Assembly (NCBI RefSeq): GCF_030444335.1 | Contig: NZ_CP128595.1 | Coordinates: forward strand, 2,122,501-2,186,500 | DNA length: 64,000 nt | Reading direction: 5' to 3' | Origin: Polaribacter huanghezhanensis | Lineage (GTDB): Bacteria; Bacteroidota; Bacteroidia; Flavobacteriales; Flavobacteriaceae | Part shown: in pieces, positions 1 to 10,012 of the stretch | How the letters are laid out: each line of letters opens with the position of its first letter | Numbering within the stretch: position 1 is the stretch's first letter | Program-made: the position numbers and the translations under genes | The notes under the pieces: model-generated | The model's input: only the letters and a program-made list of their open reading frames with translations | Databases searched by the model: none | Told to the model about the DNA's origin: nothing

Positions 1-33
1 ATAAAAGACGATTTGTTTGGTAAAACCTCATAA
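1..33 (+). CDS. possible 3' end of an upstream gene (partial)
   Basis: The first 33 bases read open in one frame and end in a TAA stop, giving the ten-residue tail IKDDLFGKTS, five bases before the ATG of the MaoC gene. That spacing fits an operon with a gene outside the window. Too short to identify; the reading frame is only an inference. Confidence 0.3.
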   Translation: MKDDLFGKTS

Positions 34-38
34 AAGAC

Positions 39-500
39 ATGAAAAATTTCATTTTTAAAAACGTATCAGAATTTAAAAAGATGATTGGTAGAGAATTACC
101 AACCTCTGACTGGATTACAGTTTCTCAAGAAATGATCAACGATTTTGCAAATGCTACTTTAGACAAACAATGGGTTCATGTTGATGTGGAGCGAGCTAAA
201 AGAGAATCGCCTTTTAAAAGTACCATTGCGCACGGATTTATGTCCGTGGCTTTATTATCAAAATTCTTAGAAGATTTAATACACATTGATAGCATTAAGT
301 TGGGGTTGAATTATGGATTGAATTCCGTTCGGTTTGCAAACGCTGTTCCTGTAAACAGTAAGCTGCGTTTAAAAAGTACGGTAAAAAACATCGAGGATCA
401 TAAAAATGGAATTAAAGTCACTTTTTCTTGTTTTGTAGAAATTGAAAATCAAGAAAAACCCGCTTGTGTCGCAGAGTTTTTAACCTTGTTATTTGAATAA
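39..500 (+). CDS. MaoC family (R)-specific enoyl-CoA hydratase-like protein
   Basis: Cytoplasmic hot-dog fold protein of 153 residues, the usual length for single-domain MaoC proteins. It carries the hydratase-2 signature: FANATLDKQWVH at residues 36-47 and TIAHGF at 62-67. Asp42 and His47 match the catalytic Asp/His pair that hydrates (R)-enoyl-CoA in this family. Family members serve fatty acid oxidation, PHA supply or fatty acid synthesis; which applies here cannot be told. It starts five bases after a stop codon that probably ends an upstream gene of the same operon, and it is closed by a strong hairpin terminator. The fold assignment is firm; the substrate is inferred. Confidence 0.88.
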   Translation: MKNFIFKNVSEFKKMIGRELPTSDWITVSQEMINDFANATLDKQWVHVDVERAKRESPFKSTIAHGFMSVALLSKFLEDLIHIDSIKLGLNYGLNSVRFANAVPVNSKLRLKSTVKNIEDHKNGIKVTFSCFVEIENQEKPACVAEFLTLLFE

Positions 501-529
501 AAAAACGCTTAATTTCTTAAGCGCTTTTT
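501..529. terminator. bidirectional intrinsic terminator
   Basis: The inverted repeat CGCTTAA / TTAAGCG (506-512 and 517-523, loop TTTC) is preceded by an A run and followed by a T run. It lies between the convergent MaoC gene and the small membrane protein gene, so it can serve both strands. Confidence 0.8.
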
Positions 530-550
530 ATAAAAATGTGTTGTAATTTT

Positions 551-970
551 TTAGGATAGAATTCCTTTTTTAGTAGCATCTTTAGCATACCAAACTAAAA
601 ATAAACACACAACAATAATTAGAATTGGCATTGCTAAACTTGGCATTTCAACATTTCTAAATAAATAAATCTGCTGAACAATTGCAGCAAGTGCTGAAAT
701 TAAAAATAATTTTGCGGCAAATTTTTTCTTTAATAAAAGAAATAGTGCCCCTAAAGCTCCACCAAAAACGGCCAAAGCAAATGCAGCAGTAACCCAGGCA
801 GGTTGTTCAGTTAAAAATTCTGCTTGCTGTTCTGGTGGTAAAGCAGCAATCATTTCTTCGGTAATAAATGCTCTCGTTAAATAAGCAAAAACACCCATTA
901 AATTCCAAATGAATGCAACTACTGCAATAATCCAAAATGCTGTAGTTGGTTTGTTCGTTGAATCTGACAT
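551..970 (-). CDS. small four-helix membrane protein, function unknown
   Basis: 139-residue integral membrane protein. Four hydrophobic helices are visible, at about residues 10-31, 58-79, 84-105 and 109-128. A 25-residue polar stretch containing PPEQQAEF lies between the first two. There are no catalytic or metal motifs. The short polar N-terminus has no cleavable signal. I recall similar short proteins in flavobacteria with uninformative labels, but I cannot assign a role. It is a single gene, convergent with the MaoC gene and divergent from the helicase at 1133. Confidence 0.6.
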   Translation of the reverse strand: MSDSTNKPTTAFWIIAVVAFIWNLMGVFAYLTRAFITEEMIAALPPEQQAEFLTEQPAWVTAAFALAVFGGALGALFLLLKKKFAAKLFLISALAAIVQQIYLFRNVEMPSLAMPILIIVVCLFLVWYAKDATKKGILS

Positions 971-1132
971 ACGTTAAATTTTAATAATTATTAGTGTTAC
1001 AAGATAGTTAATATCTTGGTAATTAGAAAATTATAAAATATTTAATAAAAATTAACAGATTTTTTTTTGTGAATTTATTCGTTAAAAACCTTAAAAACAA
1101 CGTACTTTTGCAACTTTCACTAAACAATACAA

Positions 1133-2698
1133 ATGTCAGAAATGTCAGAAATTATTGAAACTACAGAAATAGAAGAACGTAAAACTGGTAAAGATTTATA
1201 TAGTTATCAAAAAGGCGCCATTAATAAAATTTTCAAACTTTTTGAAAATGCTCCAGACGATTATCACTTATTATATCAATTGCCAACTGGAGGAGGGAAG
1301 ACGGTGATTTTTTCTGAAATGGTGAGACAATATTTAAAACATCATCAAAAGAAAGTGTTGGTAATGACGCATAGAATTGAGTTGTGTAAGCAAACATCTT
1401 CTATGTTAACAGAGTTTGGTGTAGATAATAAAGTAATTGATAGCACCGCAAAATTAGATGATCAATCTAATTATTCTTGTTTTGTTGCCATGGTAGAAAC
1501 GCTAAACAATCGTTTAAATGATGACAAACTTGATATTTCTGATATCGGTTTGGTTATTATTGATGAAGCGCATTACAATTCGTTTACCAAATTGTTTAAG
1601 TTTTTTGATAAATCGTTTCTTCTTGGAGTTACAGCAACGCCTTTAAGTTCGAATATTAAATTGCCAATGAAAGACAATTACAATGAGTTAATTGTTGGCG
1701 AAACCATAGAATCTTTAATAGAAAACGAGTTTTTAGCTCAAGCAAAAACCTATTCTTATAATGTTGGATTAACTTCTTTAGTTGTTGGTTCTAATGGCGA
1801 TTATACGGTGAAATCATCAGAAGATTTGTATTCTAACACAATGATGTTAGGCAAGTTATTGCAATCGTATGAAGAACGATCTAAAGGTAAAAAAACATTG
1901 ATATTTAATAACGGAATTAACACTTCAATTCACGTTTACGAAACATTTAAAGCAGCTGGTTATCCGATTGCGCATTTAGACAATACAGCAACAAAAAAAG
2001 AAAGAGCCTTTATTTTAAGATGGTTTAAGAAAACGCCTAACGCCATTTTAACTTCTGTAAGTATTTTAACCACTGGTTTTGATGAGCCAACGGTAGAATC
2101 TATCATTTTAAACAGAGCAACAAAATCGTTGACCTTATACTATCAAATGATTGGTAGAGGATCTAGAATTTTGAAAAATAAATCGCATTTTAATATCATT
2201 GATTTAGGAAACAACTTTCACAGGTTTGGCCCTTGGGGAGCAGATTTAGATTGGCAGCAAATTTTTAGATCTCCTAATTTCTATCTAGAGAAATTATTGA
2301 ATGATGAAGAATTAGAAGAGACGTTTGCTTATGATATGCCAGAAGCTTTAAGAGCTGAATTTGCAAACTCTAAAGACATCACATTTGATGTAAAACAAAC
2401 CTATTTAGATTCTTTAAAAAACAGAGAATCTACAAAAGTTGTGTTAGAAAAATCGTTAGTACATCATGCAAAAATATGCATAGAAAATAGCGAAGATGTG
2501 TATGATGCCTTAGATTTAGCAAAGAAATTAGGCGATGATATCGATTTTAGATTGCAACGTTATACCAAATGCATTAGCAAAAGCACCAATAATTTTATGG
2601 ATTGGCTTAAAAATGATTACAGAATAAAACTGAGATTGTTTTTAAGAGCTAATTTTGATGAAATGTTTGAAGAAATTCACGGAAGACCTGCTGAATAA
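1133..2698 (+). CDS. SF2 DEAH-type helicase (XPB/RAD25-like)
   Basis: 521-residue superfamily 2 helicase. Walker A is PTGGGKT at 51-57, Walker B is DEAH at 144-147, motif III is TATP, and motif VI is QMIGRGSR. The core pattern resembles the RAD25/XPB and type III restriction helicase groups. A C-terminal part of about 130 residues has no motif I know. No nuclease, methylase or other defence partner flanks it, so a restriction role is not supported. DNA or RNA unwinding is inferred from family. Two in-frame ATGs lie nine bases apart (1133 and 1142), and either could be the start. A TACTTTTG element at 1103-1110 is a plausible -7 box. Confidence 0.85.
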   Translation: MSEMSEIIETTEIEERKTGKDLYSYQKGAINKIFKLFENAPDDYHLLYQLPTGGGKTVIFSEMVRQYLKHHQKKVLVMTHRIELCKQTSSMLTEFGVDNKVIDSTAKLDDQSNYSCFVAMVETLNNRLNDDKLDISDIGLVIIDEAHYNSFTKLFKFFDKSFLLGVTATPLSSNIKLPMKDNYNELIVGETIESLIENEFLAQAKTYSYNVGLTSLVVGSNGDYTVKSSEDLYSNTMMLGKLLQSYEERSKGKKTLIFNNGINTSIHVYETFKAAGYPIAHLDNTATKKERAFILRWFKKTPNAILTSVSILTTGFDEPTVESIILNRATKSLTLYYQMIGRGSRILKNKSHFNIIDLGNNFHRFGPWGADLDWQQIFRSPNFYLEKLLNDEELEETFAYDMPEALRAEFANSKDITFDVKQTYLDSLKNRESTKVVLEKSLVHHAKICIENSEDVYDALDLAKKLGDDIDFRLQRYTKCISKSTNNFMDWLKNDYRIKLRLFLRANFDEMFEEIHGRPAE

Positions 2699-2711
2699 GC
2701 AACATTGCTTT

Positions 2712-3626
2712 ATGAAATTAACTAAAGAAACAATCTTAATACTTTTAGCGTTTTTTGCGATTTATGTTATTTGGGGATCTACGTATTTGCTAAATAAAAT
2801 TGCAGTTCAAGAAATTCCTCCTTTATTTTTATCTTCTACAAGATTCACTTTTGCTGGATTCTTAATCTTACTCATTGCTAAAATTTTAAAACTTCCTTTA
2901 AAAATCACAAAAAAGCAATTGTTTAATAATACACTTGCTGGGTTTTTATTTTTAGTGTACGGAAACGGTGTTTTTGTGTGGGCTTTAAAATATGTTGATA
3001 GTAGTTTTGCTGCATTAGAAGCATCATCATTACCATTGGTTGTCATTATTTTAATGCGGATTTTATATGGAAAAAAAATTCATAAAATGTCTGTATTAGG
3101 CGTTTTCTTTGGAATTATTGGAATCTATTTATTGGTAAGTCAACAAGATATTACAAGCGGAGAACATAGTCTGTTGGGTGTTTTTATGATTGCTACTTGT
3201 ATTTTTAGTTGGGCTTCGGCAAGTATTTTTGTTTCTAAAGCCGATTTGCATACAAACTATTTTGTAAATTCTGGGTATCAAATGTTTACTGCCGGAATTT
3301 TATTATCAGGGTTTAGTTTGTTGCTAGGAGAAGAATGGAAATCTCCTTTATTCTGGAATAATGCCACAATGAATTCAATGATATTACTCGTAATCTTTGG
3401 AAGCATAGTAGCTTTTACGTCATTTAATTTTTTATTAAAAAAAGTATCTCCAGAAAAAGTAGCAACTTCTTCGTACGTAAACCCTCTAATCGCTTTACTT
3501 TTAGGCTGGTATGTCTTAGATGAAAACATCACTATTCAATCAATTATTGCAGCAGTAATCTTATTATTGGGTGTTTATTTTATAAATTCTAGTAAGAATG
3601 TTAAGATTCATAAGAAAATTACATAG
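2712..3626 (+). CDS. EamA/DMT family transporter
   Basis: 304-residue inner-membrane protein with about ten hydrophobic helices arranged as two EamA repeats. The typical opening IYVIWGSTYLLNKIA follows the start. In the second half SPEKVATSSYVNPLIALLLG matches the conserved DMT stretch before the last helices. Members export or exchange amino acids and other small metabolites; the substrate here is unknown. I chose the ATG at 2712, 13 bases after the helicase stop. An earlier in-frame ATG at 2655 lies inside the helicase gene and would add a polar tail before the first helix. The gene is likely co-transcribed with the helicase. Confidence 0.88.
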   Translation: MKLTKETILILLAFFAIYVIWGSTYLLNKIAVQEIPPLFLSSTRFTFAGFLILLIAKILKLPLKITKKQLFNNTLAGFLFLVYGNGVFVWALKYVDSSFAALEASSLPLVVIILMRILYGKKIHKMSVLGVFFGIIGIYLLVSQQDITSGEHSLLGVFMIATCIFSWASASIFVSKADLHTNYFVNSGYQMFTAGILLSGFSLLLGEEWKSPLFWNNATMNSMILLVIFGSIVAFTSFNFLLKKVSPEKVATSSYVNPLIALLLGWYVLDENITIQSIIAAVILLLGVYFINSSKNVKIHKKIT

Positions 3627-3665
3627 AGTTTAATATCTTTAAAGTCTATTTTATTTACTTTATTG

Positions 3666-4553
3666 ATGGAAAAATATTTATCTGCGTTTAAAGACGCATT
3701 TTTTGGCTCTTTAGATTGGACGTGGAAATCTGTATTATTTGAAGTTCCTTGGTACACAAATTATTTTTGGGGATTAATTGTTATTTCTCTTGTTGTTTGG
3801 TCTTTAGAAATTGCATTTCCTTGGCGTAAAAATCAAGCGATTATTAGAAAAGATTTTTGGCTAGATGGATTTTATATGTTCTTTAATTTTTTCGTTTTTT
3901 CTATTGTTATTGCAGGGTTTTATACCGTTTTTGAATTGATATTTAACCAATTCGGAATCACATTAAAAAGTTTGGCTCTTCTTGATTTACAGCGTTTTCC
4001 TATATGGGCAGAATTGCTTATTTTCTTTGTTCTGTTAGATTTTGTACAATGGTTTACACATGTTTTATTACATAAGTTTGAATTTTTATGGCGATTTCAC
4101 AAAGTGCATCATTCGGTAAAAGAAATGGGGTTTGCTGCGCATTTGCGTTATCATTGGATGGAAAATATTTTCTACAAACCCTTAAAAACAATTGGCGTAA
4201 TGTTGCTTGGCGGTTTTGAGCCAGAACAAGCGTTTATTGTGCATTTCTTTGCCATTTCTATCGGACATTTCAATCATTCAAATATTAAAATCACGTGGGG
4301 ATTTTTAAAATATATTTTTAACAATCCAGTAATGCATCTATACCATCATGTAAAAGTGTTGCCAGAAAATAAACCCAACGGAATTAATTTCGGAATTAGC
4401 TTAAGTATTTGGGATTACCTCTTTAAAACCAATTATGTTCCTGAAGATAGCGGAACCATAGAATTAGGCTTTCCTGGTGATGAAAACTTTCCAAAAGGAT
4501 TTTTAAATCAACTATTTTATGGCTTTAAAAACGATAAAAAACAACAACTATAA
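3666..4553 (+). CDS. sterol desaturase / fatty acid hydroxylase family protein
   Basis: 295-residue membrane di-iron enzyme. The histidine clusters of the family are complete: HX3H at 132-136, HX2HH at 145-149 (HKVHH), HX2H at 201-204 and HX2HH at 224-228 (HLYHH). Hydrophobic helices precede and surround them. Such enzymes hydroxylate or desaturate lipids using O2 and two irons. Bacteroidota homologues act on carotenoids or fatty acyl chains, but the substrate here is not visible. I take the ATG at 3666; a TTG lies one codon upstream. It shares its direction with the DMT gene 39 bases upstream. Confidence 0.88.
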   Translation: MEKYLSAFKDAFFGSLDWTWKSVLFEVPWYTNYFWGLIVISLVVWSLEIAFPWRKNQAIIRKDFWLDGFYMFFNFFVFSIVIAGFYTVFELIFNQFGITLKSLALLDLQRFPIWAELLIFFVLLDFVQWFTHVLLHKFEFLWRFHKVHHSVKEMGFAAHLRYHWMENIFYKPLKTIGVMLLGGFEPEQAFIVHFFAISIGHFNHSNIKITWGFLKYIFNNPVMHLYHHVKVLPENKPNGINFGISLSIWDYLFKTNYVPEDSGTIELGFPGDENFPKGFLNQLFYGFKNDKKQQL

Positions 4554-4569
4554 CTTAAACATCAACCAA

Positions 4570-7365
4570 ATGAAAACGACATTTTACAGCATGCTTTTTT
4601 TACTTACAATTTCTGTAAGTGCACAGAAAAAAATTTTAGATCATCCAGATTTTGATATCTGGAATACCATAAAAAATCAATCTATTTCTAACAACGGAAA
4701 GTTTATAATGTATTCTTTAGAAAGAGGAGAAAAAGATCGTTTTTTAAAAATTAAAGACGAAAAAGCAAGAGCAATTTTTAGTTATGATAGAGTTGAAGGG
4801 GGGCAATTTACAAACGATTCTAAAAATGCACTTTTCACGATTACTGCTTGGAAAGACAGCATCACCGAAATGCAAAGAAGAAAAGTAAAAAAGGATAAAA
4901 TGCCCAAAGATACGTTGGCAATTTACACTCTTAAAAGCAAAAAATTCACTAAAATCGCGAATGTAAAATCATATAAAGTTCCGCAAAAATGGACTGGTTT
5001 TGTTGCATATTTATTGGAAGACATTAAAAAACTTGCATCAAAAGACAACACTAAAAAAACGGAGAAAGCAGATAAAAAAGAGAAACCAAAAAAGGGAAAG
5101 AAAGTAAGTGCTGAAAATGGATATCATTTAGTGATTAGAAATTTAGCGACTCAAAAAGAAGACACCATTAAATATGTAACATCTTATATTTTTGCTAAAG
5201 AAGGTAAAAACTTGGCCTATGTAACTACTGGAGATTTAGATGCTGAAAAAGGTGGAGTTTTTGTTTTAAATTTAGAGAATAACCAAACAACAGAAGTATT
5301 TACTGCGAATAATAAATCCAAGTATTATCAATTAACATTGAATGATGCAGGGAATAAATTAGCATTTGTTGTAGATGTTGATACTACGAAAGTTTTGGTA
5401 AGACCAAATCAATTGTATGTTTGGAATGGCGCTGCAAAAGCAACTGAAATTACAGATCAGAATTCAACTTCTAAAGGATATCGAATTTCATCAAACGGAA
5501 AAATTAGCTTTTCTAAAGACAATTCTAAAATGTATTTTGGATTGGCAACGCAACCCATTGTAAAAGATACAACCTTAGTAAAAGACGAAATTGTAAATGT
5601 AGAAGTTTGGGCCTACGATTCACCTAGATTGTATACTGTTCAAGAAATGCAAGTAAATAACGATAGAAAGAAATCGTACACCGCAGCATTGCATTTAAAT
5701 TCTAATAAAGTGGTGCAATTGGCAACAACAGAATATCCGAATGCAACGATTGGAAACGAAGGAAATTCTGAAAACGTGTTGATTTCAAATCCAACTCCAT
5801 ATTTATTAGAAAGTCAATGGACAGGAATGAGAGCAAGCGATTATTCCATTGTGAATTCTACTTCTGGGAAAACAACTACAATACTAACGGATATTTCTGG
5901 CGGAGTTCGTTTAAGTCCGCAAGGGAAATTTGCGTATGGTTACAATCCGGTTGATAGCAGCTGGTTTGCTTATGATATTGCAAAAAACACAAAGTTAGAT
6001 TTAACCAAAGGAAAAGTATTTTACAACGAATTAAATGACACTCCAAATCATCCAAGATCATACGGTTTGGCTGGTTGGACCAAAGATGATGAAGCCATTT
6101 TGATTTATGACAGATACGATATTTTTAAATTCAACCCAACAACTGGTCAGCATACAAAATTAACAAATGGTAGAGCAACAAAAACCGTGTATCGTTATGC
6201 TAGATTAGACAGCGAAGAACGTTTTATGGATGCTTCTAAAAAATGGTTGTTAACCACTTTTAATGAGACAACTAAAAATAGCGGATATTACGAGTTCAAC
6301 GCGAAAAGAAATCGCGGAAAGCAATTGGTAGACGGACCATATCGATATTCAAATCCTGTAAAAGCAACAGACAATAAAAGCGTGTTATTTACACGTCAAT
6401 CTTTTATTGATTTTCCGAACTTACGGGTTTCAGATTTGAGCTTTAAAAAGCAAATTGTTATTAGTGATGCAAATCCGCAGCAAAAAGATTACAATTGGGG
6501 AACCATAGAATTGACTCATTGGACTTCTTTAGATGGAAAAAAATTAAGTGGTTTATTAATCAAACCAGAAAACTTTGATCCGAATAAAAAATACCCAATG
6601 TTGGTAAATTTCTATGAACGCAGTTCAGACGGATTACATAATCACAGAGCGCCATCACCAGGAAGATCAAGTATTAATTACAGTTTTTATACAAGTAGAG
6701 GATATGTAATTTTTAATCCAGATATTGTGTATAAAGATGGGTATCCAGGAGAATCTGCTTACAATGCGGTAATTCCAGGCGTTACTGCTTTAATTGATAA
6801 AGGTTTTATCAAAAAAGATAAAATTGGTGCACAAGGACATAGTTGGGGCGGATATCAATTAGCATATTTAGTAACAAGAACAGATATTTTTGCTGCAGTA
6901 GAATCTGGCGCACCAGTTGCAAATATGATTAGTGCTTATGGAGGAATACGATGGTGGACAGGTTTAAGCAGACAATTTCAATACGAGCATACACAAAGTA
7001 GAATAGGAGGAACGCCTTGGGAATATCCGATGCGTTATATAGAAAACTCACCAATTTTTGGAATTGATAAAATTAATACGCCGTTATTAATTATGCACAA
7101 TGATGCTGATGGGCATGTGCCGTGGTATCAAGGAATTGAGTTTTTTACAGCGTTAAGACGTTTGGGAAAACCTTCTTGGTTGTTAAATTATAACGGAGAA
7201 CCGCATTGGCCATTAAAAATGCAAAACAGAAAAGATTTTAACATTAGAATGGCACAGTTTTTTGATTATTATTTAAAAGACACCAACCAACCAACTTGGA
7301 TGCATCGTGGGGTTCCTGCAATAGAAAAAGGAATCAAACAAGGCTATGAGTTGATGAAAAATTAA
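4570..7365 (+). CDS. S9 family prolyl oligopeptidase-like peptidase, secreted
   Basis: 931-residue exported serine peptidase. The signal peptide ends at VSAQ (about residue 19). A long beta-propeller region follows, then an alpha/beta-hydrolase domain at the C-terminus with the nucleophile Ser758 in GHSWGGY, Asp847 (NDADG) and His879 (EPHWP). A Lys/Glu-rich insert lies near residues 155-180. Family enzymes cleave peptides, often after proline or acyl-aminoacyl bonds, and here in the periplasm or outside. I chose the ATG at 4570, which puts the signal peptide at the start. The in-frame ATG at 4519 lies inside the preceding gene. The gene ends in a terminator shared with a second S9 peptidase. 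Confidence 0.92.
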   Translation: MKTTFYSMLFLLTISVSAQKKILDHPDFDIWNTIKNQSISNNGKFIMYSLERGEKDRFLKIKDEKARAIFSYDRVEGGQFTNDSKNALFTITAWKDSITEMQRRKVKKDKMPKDTLAIYTLKSKKFTKIANVKSYKVPQKWTGFVAYLLEDIKKLASKDNTKKTEKADKKEKPKKGKKVSAENGYHLVIRNLATQKEDTIKYVTSYIFAKEGKNLAYVTTGDLDAEKGGVFVLNLENNQTTEVFTANNKSKYYQLTLNDAGNKLAFVVDVDTTKVLVRPNQLYVWNGAAKATEITDQNSTSKGYRISSNGKISFSKDNSKMYFGLATQPIVKDTTLVKDEIVNVEVWAYDSPRLYTVQEMQVNNDRKKSYTAALHLNSNKVVQLATTEYPNATIGNEGNSENVLISNPTPYLLESQWTGMRASDYSIVNSTSGKTTTILTDISGGVRLSPQGKFAYGYNPVDSSWFAYDIAKNTKLDLTKGKVFYNELNDTPNHPRSYGLAGWTKDDEAILIYDRYDIFKFNPTTGQHTKLTNGRATKTVYRYARLDSEERFMDASKKWLLTTFNETTKNSGYYEFNAKRNRGKQLVDGPYRYSNPVKATDNKSVLFTRQSFIDFPNLRVSDLSFKKQIVISDANPQQKDYNWGTIELTHWTSLDGKKLSGLLIKPENFDPNKKYPMLVNFYERSSDGLHNHRAPSPGRSSINYSFYTSRGYVIFNPDIVYKDGYPGESAYNAVIPGVTALIDKGFIKKDKIGAQGHSWGGYQLAYLVTRTDIFAAVESGAPVANMISAYGGIRWWTGLSRQFQYEHTQSRIGGTPWEYPMRYIENSPIFGIDKINTPLLIMHNDADGHVPWYQGIEFFTALRRLGKPSWLLNYNGEPHWPLKMQNRKDFNIRMAQFFDYYLKDTNQPTWMHRGVPAIEKGIKQGYELMKN

Positions 7366-7386
7366 AAGAATAAAAAACAAGAAAAA

Positions 7387-7408
7387 AGCTCCAGAATTTT
7401 CTGGAGCT
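7387..7408. terminator. bidirectional intrinsic terminator
   Basis: A perfect 10-bp stem, AGCTCCAGAA / TTCTGGAGCT with a 2-base centre, has an A run before it and a T run after it. It lies between the two convergent S9 peptidase genes and fits termination on both strands. Confidence 0.88.
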
Positions 7409-7434
7409 TTTATATTTTAATTAACTATTTTGGT

Positions 7435-9510
7435 TTAATCTAACACTAAATGCTGAATAAAGAATTCCATCATTCTGTCTCTACTAACAGCAGTATGGCC
7501 TCTATCTGGACCAACTTGTACTTCAAAACTTTTACCCGATTTTTGTAAAGCTTGTATCAATTGTAAAGAGTTTGCAGGATGCACATTGTTATCACTTGTC
7601 CCAAAGTAAATCATTAATTCACCTTTTAAATCTTTGGCATACGTCATGATACTAGAAGCGTCATATCCTTTTTTATTGTTGGTAATTAAGTTCATATAAC
7701 GTTCTGTATACACATTATCATAATTTCTCCAATCTGTTACCGCAGAATTTGCAACTGCAGCATGATATACTTCTGGATGTCTTAATAAACTTGTTGCTGC
7801 TGTTGTTCCTCCGTAAGAAGTTCCGTAAACACCAACGTTATTTTTATCGATATAAGAACGATTGTACAACGATTTAACGCCTTCTGCAAAATCATCCATT
7901 TCTACAATTCCTAAATTCCCGTACAATTTATCTAACAAACGTTTTCCTCTACCACGAACATTTCTTCCATCAATATTTAAAACAATAAACCCATATTCTG
8001 TTAACAAACTAGGGTAGGTAAAAGATTCTCTAAAAGCGTTGGTTGCTGGTCCACCATAATTATCTAAAATTACAGGGTATTTTTTAGCAGGATCAAAATT
8101 AGAAGGAAAATGAATCATTCCGTGTAGTTTTGTTACTCCGTCAGCAGAAGTAAATGTAAACACTTCAACAGTTTTAAAGCCTAATTTATTAAATTCAGTC
8201 ATATCACTTTTAGTAATTTCAGCTATTTTTCTCCCTTTTGTATTCATTAAATTTACAAAAGGAGGCGTGTTATGTGTTTGAGCAACATCTACAAAATACT
8301 TTCCGTTTGGAGCAATAATTGCACTGTGATTAAATTTTGGATCCGTTAAACGAACATCTTTTGTTCCGTTAATATTTACACGATGCAATTGCATTTTCAT
8401 GTGATTTTCTCCACTGCGAGCATAATAATACACTTGTTTCTTTTTCTCATCAACTTTTACAATTCTTGCAACTTCAAAATTATGGTTGGTTAATGTATTT
8501 ACAAAGGTTCCGTCATAATTATATACGTAATAGTTGTTAAATCCATTTCTTTCTGACGCCCAAATAAAATGCTTTCCATCTGCTAATTCATACATTTCTG
8601 GAGTGTTTTTTGTAAAACTCGGCAACCATTCTTCTCTAACAATGGTTCTGGTTTCTCCAGTAGTTGGATTCCCTGCACTCAATTCCATAATGTCTTGCTT
8701 ACGGTTTGTAGAATGAAATAACAATTCTTTTTCGTCTGGCGACCATTTTATTCCGTATAAATACGTTCCTAGAGCTCCGTCATCATAAGGTTTTCCTTTT
8801 CTAACATCTAAGGTTACTGTTTTTTTAGTATCTAAATCATACACCAATAAATCTACAGGTAAATTTTTAGCTCCAACTTTAGGATAGGCTTCAATTTCTA
8901 CAGAATCTTGTACTTTTATTTGATCGTACAACACATAATATTTCTTCGCATGTTTTTCTTCAAATCGATAAAAAGCTACTTTTTTAGAATCTGGAGACCA
9001 CCACATTGCTGTTGTTTGCCCCAATTCCTCTCCATAAACCCAAGTTGCAATTCCGAATTTGATTTGATTTTCATCATTTCCTTTGGTAGTAATTGCATGT
9101 ACATTAGAACCATCTGGATTGCTGATGTACATATTTCTATCTTTTGTAAATGCTTTTAATTTTTTATCAGGAGAAAGGGCAGAAGGATATTGTCTTCCAC
9201 GAGCAGGTCTATTTCCTCTTCTAAAACGTTGTGGGATTTTTGCTTTTTCTGATGCAATAATTTTTTTCTTTCTTACGTCATAGGTAAGTTGCATTCCGTT
9301 TTCTACATACGTAAATGTTTTCCCCTCTTTTGCCCAAACAACAGAAGTTGGAGCTCTTTTTATTGAGCTATATAGTTTTGGTGCCATTTTTTGATACTGT
9401 GCATACCCTGGCATCTTTTTTAATTTGTCTTGAGCTGCACTATTTAGTGAAAAGACAAACAGTAGCAACAAAGAAAATAAGGTTGCTTTTTTAGAGTGAT
9501 TGAAATTCAT
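7435..9510 (-). CDS. dipeptidyl peptidase IV-like S9 peptidase, secreted
   Basis: 691-residue exported peptidase of the S9B type. The signal peptide ends at SAAQ (residue 27). The propeller carries WVYGEEL at 157-163, the counterpart of the substrate-binding Glu pair of DPP-IV. The hydrolase domain has Ser565 in GTSYGG, Asp640 and His672 (DRGH), and YTERYM, a DPP-IV hallmark, at about 601. It should remove X-Pro or X-Ala dipeptides from peptide N-termini in the periplasm. Length and residue order are normal. It is convergent with the other S9 enzyme, which suggests a local peptide-digestion pair. Confidence 0.92.
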   Translation of the reverse strand: MNFNHSKKATLFSLLLLFVFSLNSAAQDKLKKMPGYAQYQKMAPKLYSSIKRAPTSVVWAKEGKTFTYVENGMQLTYDVRKKKIIASEKAKIPQRFRRGNRPARGRQYPSALSPDKKLKAFTKDRNMYISNPDGSNVHAITTKGNDENQIKFGIATWVYGEELGQTTAMWWSPDSKKVAFYRFEEKHAKKYYVLYDQIKVQDSVEIEAYPKVGAKNLPVDLLVYDLDTKKTVTLDVRKGKPYDDGALGTYLYGIKWSPDEKELLFHSTNRKQDIMELSAGNPTTGETRTIVREEWLPSFTKNTPEMYELADGKHFIWASERNGFNNYYVYNYDGTFVNTLTNHNFEVARIVKVDEKKKQVYYYARSGENHMKMQLHRVNINGTKDVRLTDPKFNHSAIIAPNGKYFVDVAQTHNTPPFVNLMNTKGRKIAEITKSDMTEFNKLGFKTVEVFTFTSADGVTKLHGMIHFPSNFDPAKKYPVILDNYGGPATNAFRESFTYPSLLTEYGFIVLNIDGRNVRGRGKRLLDKLYGNLGIVEMDDFAEGVKSLYNRSYIDKNNVGVYGTSYGGTTAATSLLRHPEVYHAAVANSAVTDWRNYDNVYTERYMNLITNNKKGYDASSIMTYAKDLKGELMIYFGTSDNNVHPANSLQLIQALQKSGKSFEVQVGPDRGHTAVSRDRMMEFFIQHLVLD

Positions 9511-9977
9511 TTTGTGTTAGTTTTAATTTTATTCGAGTAAAGTTAAATGAAAAAATGGTCTAAGTAAAAAAAGATTGAAATTTTAACGAAAGCTTATACT
9601 ATTTATTTTAAAATGAATAATATCCTTAACTTTTACGAACAAATTATAATTTAAAACACATGAATTTATCCTAAGAAAGTATACTTAAGTGGTGAAATTA
9701 TAGCTTCAGAATCTGCTAAAACATCAATATCTGATAGCGTTTTTTTTTATTTGGTGATGGTGTTATGTATAAATTACAAGAAGAACGGCTACAAGAACCC
9801 ATTCTTCTCTGAAAAATAGTTTACCAACAGTTATGATGTATGCCAGTCCGAAAAAAACTACAACAAGCTTATTTTAAGTTGAAATAAAATAGCTTTTTCT
9901 TAGCTATAAAATACTAGCTCAAAACGGGCATGCATTAATTTTAATAAAATTTATTTTAGAACCCTTATAATTTTCTC
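9511..9977. other. intergenic region with no recognisable gene
   Basis: This stretch of almost 470 bases separates two divergent genes. It is AT-rich, with stops in all frames at short intervals. I see no RNA gene, no inverted repeat of note and no coding remnant I can name. It probably holds the divergent promoters. Confidence 0.6.
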
Positions 9978-9985
9978 TAAATTTG
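9978..9985 (+). promoter_or_regulatory. -7 element of the Asp-box protein gene
   Basis: TAAATTTG matches the Bacteroidota -7 consensus TAnnTTTG and lies 27 bases before the ATG at 10013. No clear TTG is seen at -33. Confidence 0.55.
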
Positions 9986-10012
9986 AGAAACTAAACATTG
10001 AATTCCAAACTT

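Noticed and set aside
1133-2698. Helicase as part of a defence or restriction system
   Set aside because: No nuclease, methyltransferase or other effector is adjacent; the neighbours are ordinary transporter and hydroxylase genes.
9511-9977. Possible decayed transposase in the long intergenic gap
   Set aside because: Short frames such as MYKLQEERLQEP look suggestive, but no motif, terminal repeats or target duplication can be seen.
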